Assembly: GCA_002914805.1 (NCBI GenBank)
Contig: JXTB01000293.1
Coordinates: 29,463-93,462 of the forward strand
Direction: 5' to 3'
DNA from: Parasponia andersonii
Lineage: Eukaryota > Streptophyta > Magnoliopsida > Rosales > Cannabaceae
DNA: 64,000 nucleotides
This document shows, piece after piece, positions 61,231 to 64,000 of this stretch; position 1 is the first letter of the stretch, and the number at the start of each line of letters is the position of its first letter. A model generated the notes under the pieces. The model saw only the letters and a list, made by a program, of their open reading frames with translations, ran no database searches and was not told the origin of the DNA. The translations under genes and the position numbers were made by a program.

Positions 61231-61874
61231 TGTTGATGGAGGTTTTATCAACAATAAATTTAGAAAAAATTAAGAGATGTGGCTTGTGTGAATTGAGTTA
61301 TTAATCAAAATAAATAAAGAGAGAGAATTTTATAGTGGTTCAACCCCGAAAAAAATGAGCTTACGTCCACTGTTTTTCACTATTTTATGGAGAATTACAA
61401 GCACTCAAAGTTACAATGTCTCGTCTGGAAATCTCTATTTCGAAATCTGAAAATTGGAAAATTGGAATCCCCTCTGAAACATTGAGTTTCCTTTCTATAG
61501 GTGAGGGCAACCCAATGTTCCTAATTATGAAAACGAGTAACTATACAATCGAGTAATACAATTTGAGTAACAACATAATTGGGTAACCACTCAAAACGGG
61601 TAACTGGTCGATCATAAAAGGGAGACTTCTGTTTCTCTTTCTTTGTAGGTTACCTGTTTGACGAAGCAGAGACTTGTTTCCTTTTCTTTTGGAAGAGGTC
61701 GTTCATAACCTATACTGAGGAGGTCACACGTAACTTATGTAAAAGAGGTCACACAACTATACGGAGGAGGTCGCATGTAACCTAAGCGGAGGAGGTCGCA
61801 CATAACTTACACGGAGGAGGTCGAACTTAACTCCTACTCATGCGACCTGACATAGGATTTTAGACCGCACAACA
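61231..61874 (-). repeat. 5' LTR of the Tat element
   Basis: 644 bp; ends as for the 3' copy. At 61715-61835 it carries about five loose units of 25-30 bp built on GAGGAGGTCGCAC...TAAC, near the transcription-upstream (U3) end. The PBS side (minus strand from 61230, TTGGCGGTAGAAGGAGGGC) does not match a tRNA that I can name. Confidence 0.92.
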
Positions 61875-61879
61875 CAGCA

Positions 61880-62309
61880 AAAGTGAGGGATAGTGAAGCC
61901 AATAATCAAAAGCAAATCTGACTGAAGTTGCAAAAACCAATCTGACAAGACAAAGAAACTACTAGTGTCTCCTCCCAATTGGCCCATTGTCCAATTCAGG
62001 AAGAAAAGCAAAATTCAGTCAAAATAAAACCCAAAACCATGGCGCCAAAAAAAAAAAGGGAACTCAAAAGGGAGCAAGTCTTGTTTCAATCTCCTAATTA
62101 ATTTCACCTGATTGTTGCACTAGAAAGGAAGTTGTGATGAGAATATATAAGCAAGATACCAATTCTACACAACTCCTGAAAACCACATGTTTTAAATTAG
62201 CATCAGAACTATTAATTAGGATACAATCAGGCATCATGATATAAATCACTTCAAGTTTCTCTTACCTTGTAAACTTGCATTTAAGAAACTATAATAATAA
62301 AAGTCCTCC
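61880..62309. other. flank between the Tat element and the right-hand gene
   Basis: It joins 50858 when the Tat element is removed. On the minus strand it holds possible splice signals (CAAG/GTAAGAG near 62270 and GTTTTCAG/GAGTT near 62180), so it may contain 3' UTR exons of the gene at 62310. No domain is recognised. Confidence 0.5.
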
Positions 62310-63714
62310 TTAAGGTTGAAAGCAAATCGTGCTCTGATAAGAGTTTAGACACAGAGGATTCTTATTTTGGGAGTTCTTATAAAGCTGGTTCTGCTTTTGA
62401 AGGGCAGTGATTTTGTCAGTGAGCTTTTGACTTCTCTTTACAAGCACCTGCAACAGTATATATATGCAAAAGAAACAAAACTTTCAAAATTAGACTTCTT
62501 AGAATCAAGGTTAATTTTGCAGGACCCCATCAAGTCTTTAGTTTAAACCATTTCATTGATAAAAGATTACCATTTTTTTTTTTTGTCTTGAACTGGACTA
62601 AATTGCCCTTAATTACATAAGGTCCCAACTATTAGAAATGAACTAAAACATAATTCATAATAACACAAACCTTGTGCTCTTGCATTTCTGATAATGCATC
62701 TTGCACTTGTTGTAATTGCCATTCTTGGTCATTGTTTGTCACTTTGCTTCGCTTGCTTTGTCCCCAATATTCATTCAAATTTGTCCTGTCACTAAGCAGC
62801 TCCCAATTAGTGCCACTTCTAGGCAAGATACCATAATCTTCAATTGGACGTTTCCTTGTATTTTGAATAGCCTGAAAATCCTTTAAAGAAGAAGAGAGTT
62901 AGGGAATTGGTGCTTTCACTAGCTAAGTGTGTCCTATGACTTGATTATTTGTCTAATGTTATATCCATTTAGGTGAATTTGGTTGCCTTGTAAATTTTAT
63001 ACTCTGTTTTTATGAGTACGTGATCATGAACAAATGGCCAAATATCAATAAAAAACTATAGCATTACTTTTCAAATTTCCATTGCCAAATTTTTACTGTT
63101 AAATTTTTAGTGTTAGAGAGTAGCATATCCCTCTAATCTCTATTATAATTCCTAGTTACTTTCACCATTCTAATTTACTAGTAAGAATCCTATACTTGTG
63201 TTTTACTCAATAGATTCTATGAAGTCCTAATCAACTATATTCTAGTAACTCAAACATTTGAAAAATTAAGGGAAACGAAGATTTACATACCACTTCAACT
63301 TGTGGGGCCAAAATCTTATTTCCAAGCAACATGGACTGCTGGCGTGAGACATTATCAATAACATCACAGGTCAAACCAGTGGATGGATAGGCTGCTGTGA
63401 AACGTTGTGTTGGTCAATTATTCAGATTCAATGAAAAAGGGCAGTTGAGAAAGAGAGGAAAATATGTGAAAAACAGGCAAAGTGCTGAGAAAAAAAAGTT
63501 GTTCCAAGAATATTAGCACAAAGATAGTAAAATGTTACCAAACTTTTTTGATAGGTGACTAGTGGTGATGACTGAAAGGGAAAGGAAGGAATATCCTTCA
63601 GCAGACCTTTGCTGTTTCTCATTGTCCAGTGCCTTGAGAATGGACTCCACGAAAAAGCTAGAACTCTACTATGAAGATTTTCATTGAACATTTGGAGTTC
63701 ATAATTAATGTTAT
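62310..63714 (-). CDS. unrecognised nuclear gene, 3' exons, possible frameshift
   Basis: Four minus-strand exons fit by GT/AG sites and phase: 63714-63539, 63394-63291, 62871-62671 and 62447-62310, ending at the TAA at 62310-62312. The protein reads ELQMFNENLHSRVLAF, then VESILKALDNEKQQRSAE, AAYPSTGLTCDVIDNVSRQQ, LLGNKILAPQVEV, AIQNTRKRPIEDYG, then a Lys/Arg cluster (QSKRSK) and a predicted coiled coil (EWQLQQVQDALSEMQEHK, KLTDKITALQKQNQLY). The basic clusters suggest a nuclear protein and the coil a partner-binding end. I do not recognise the family. In exon 63714-63539 the two good frames join only if one base is missing from the A5 run at 63652-63656, so it may be a pseudogene or an assembly error. 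Upstream exons would lie beyond about 63800 or outside the window. Confidence 0.6.
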
Positions 63715-64000
63715 CTGAAACATAACAAGAAATAATATCAAAGCATTTTCCAGATGAAATCTATAACTAAGCACCAAAAAGAAAGAAAAATATTTGAATC
63801 TCAAATGGGTGATTACCTGATATAGCAGCCCACAACCAAATATCAACCCATATTTATGATCTAAAACTAAGGCCCAAAATTCCAAAACTCAATCTAATGA
63901 ATATTCCACTAGTTGGTAGAATGCTTTTATGTCTTAGGTATTGTATATTTATATATTTGAAATATGTTAGATTATTTAGCTTGTTTATTTGAAATGTGTT
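63715..64000 (-). other. probable intron or upstream exon region of the right-hand gene
   Basis: A donor-like CAG/GTAATC on the minus strand near 63817 could end another exon (reading WVDIWLWAAIS in the phase that fits). A stop lies about 15 codons upstream in that frame, so it is not called. Confidence 0.35.

Larger units (their letters stand above)
50859..61874 (-). mobile_element. Ty3/gypsy Tat-type element, complete, minus strand
   Basis: Two LTRs (50859-51537 and 61231-61874) open TGTTGATGGAGG and end CCGCACAACA on the plus strand, with a perfect target duplication CAGCA (50854-50858 and 61875-61879). On the minus strand the order is gag, protease, RT, RNase H, a second RNase H, integrase, then a long 3' region with a gene on the opposite strand. 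A second RNase H before the integrase is a mark of the Tat lineage. Coding breaks make it non-autonomous. Confidence 0.95.

Noticed and set aside
63817-63900. Possible upstream exon of the right-hand gene
   Set aside because: The phase that fits the next exon has a stop about 15 codons upstream and no convincing acceptor.

Overview
This window is plant nuclear DNA, most likely from a eudicot. It is AT-rich, carries one intron-containing plastid-pathway gene (1-deoxy-D-xylulose-5-phosphate synthase, DXS), one further multi-exon gene that I do not recognise, and a large load of LTR retrotransposons and DNA-transposon remnants. I see no bacterial or organellar features. Species cannot be fixed from the sequence.

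Layout. 1-4573: 3' half of a Ty3/gypsy chromovirus with a 2.06 kb 3' LTR. 4574-13700: intergenic DNA with CACTA-like remnants (6394-7333 and 9641-12798, the second with a broken transposase-associated domain), a probable old minus-strand LTR near 7500-8868 and a small MITE. 13785-19899: DXS with TATA box and ten exons, 746 codons, open throughout, with a hAT-like MITE in intron 3. 19939-25499 and 25529-30812: two Ty1/copia elements of opposite orientation, the first inserted 40 bp after the DXS stop codon. 31196-31960: a sequence whose diverged second copy lies at 33720-33871 plus 49367-49800.

33872-49366 is a nest that splits that second copy: a short-LTR copia element (TSD TTTCT) holding a second copia at 36350-42320, whose 3' LTR is itself split by a probable solo LTR at 40316-42184, and a third copia at 43137-48030 (TSD GATAT). 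Removing the inserts leaves a host element of about 4.6 kb. 50143-50858 is a CACTA-like end. 50859-61874 is a complete minus-strand Tat-type Ty3/gypsy element (TSD CAGCA) with two RNase H regions and, between pol and the 3' LTR, a separate intron-containing gene on the opposite strand with its own TATA box and poly(A) signal. 62310-63714 is the 3' part of an unrecognised minus-strand gene.

How the parts relate. DXS is the only gene of known cellular function here: it makes DXP, the entry step of the plastid MEP isoprenoid pathway. Its downstream region has been displaced by more than 10.8 kb of copia sequence. Those two copia elements have similar internal regions in opposite orientation, so read-through from DXS could form double-stranded RNA. 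All retroelement coding regions read here carry stops, frameshifts or deletions, so none looks autonomous.
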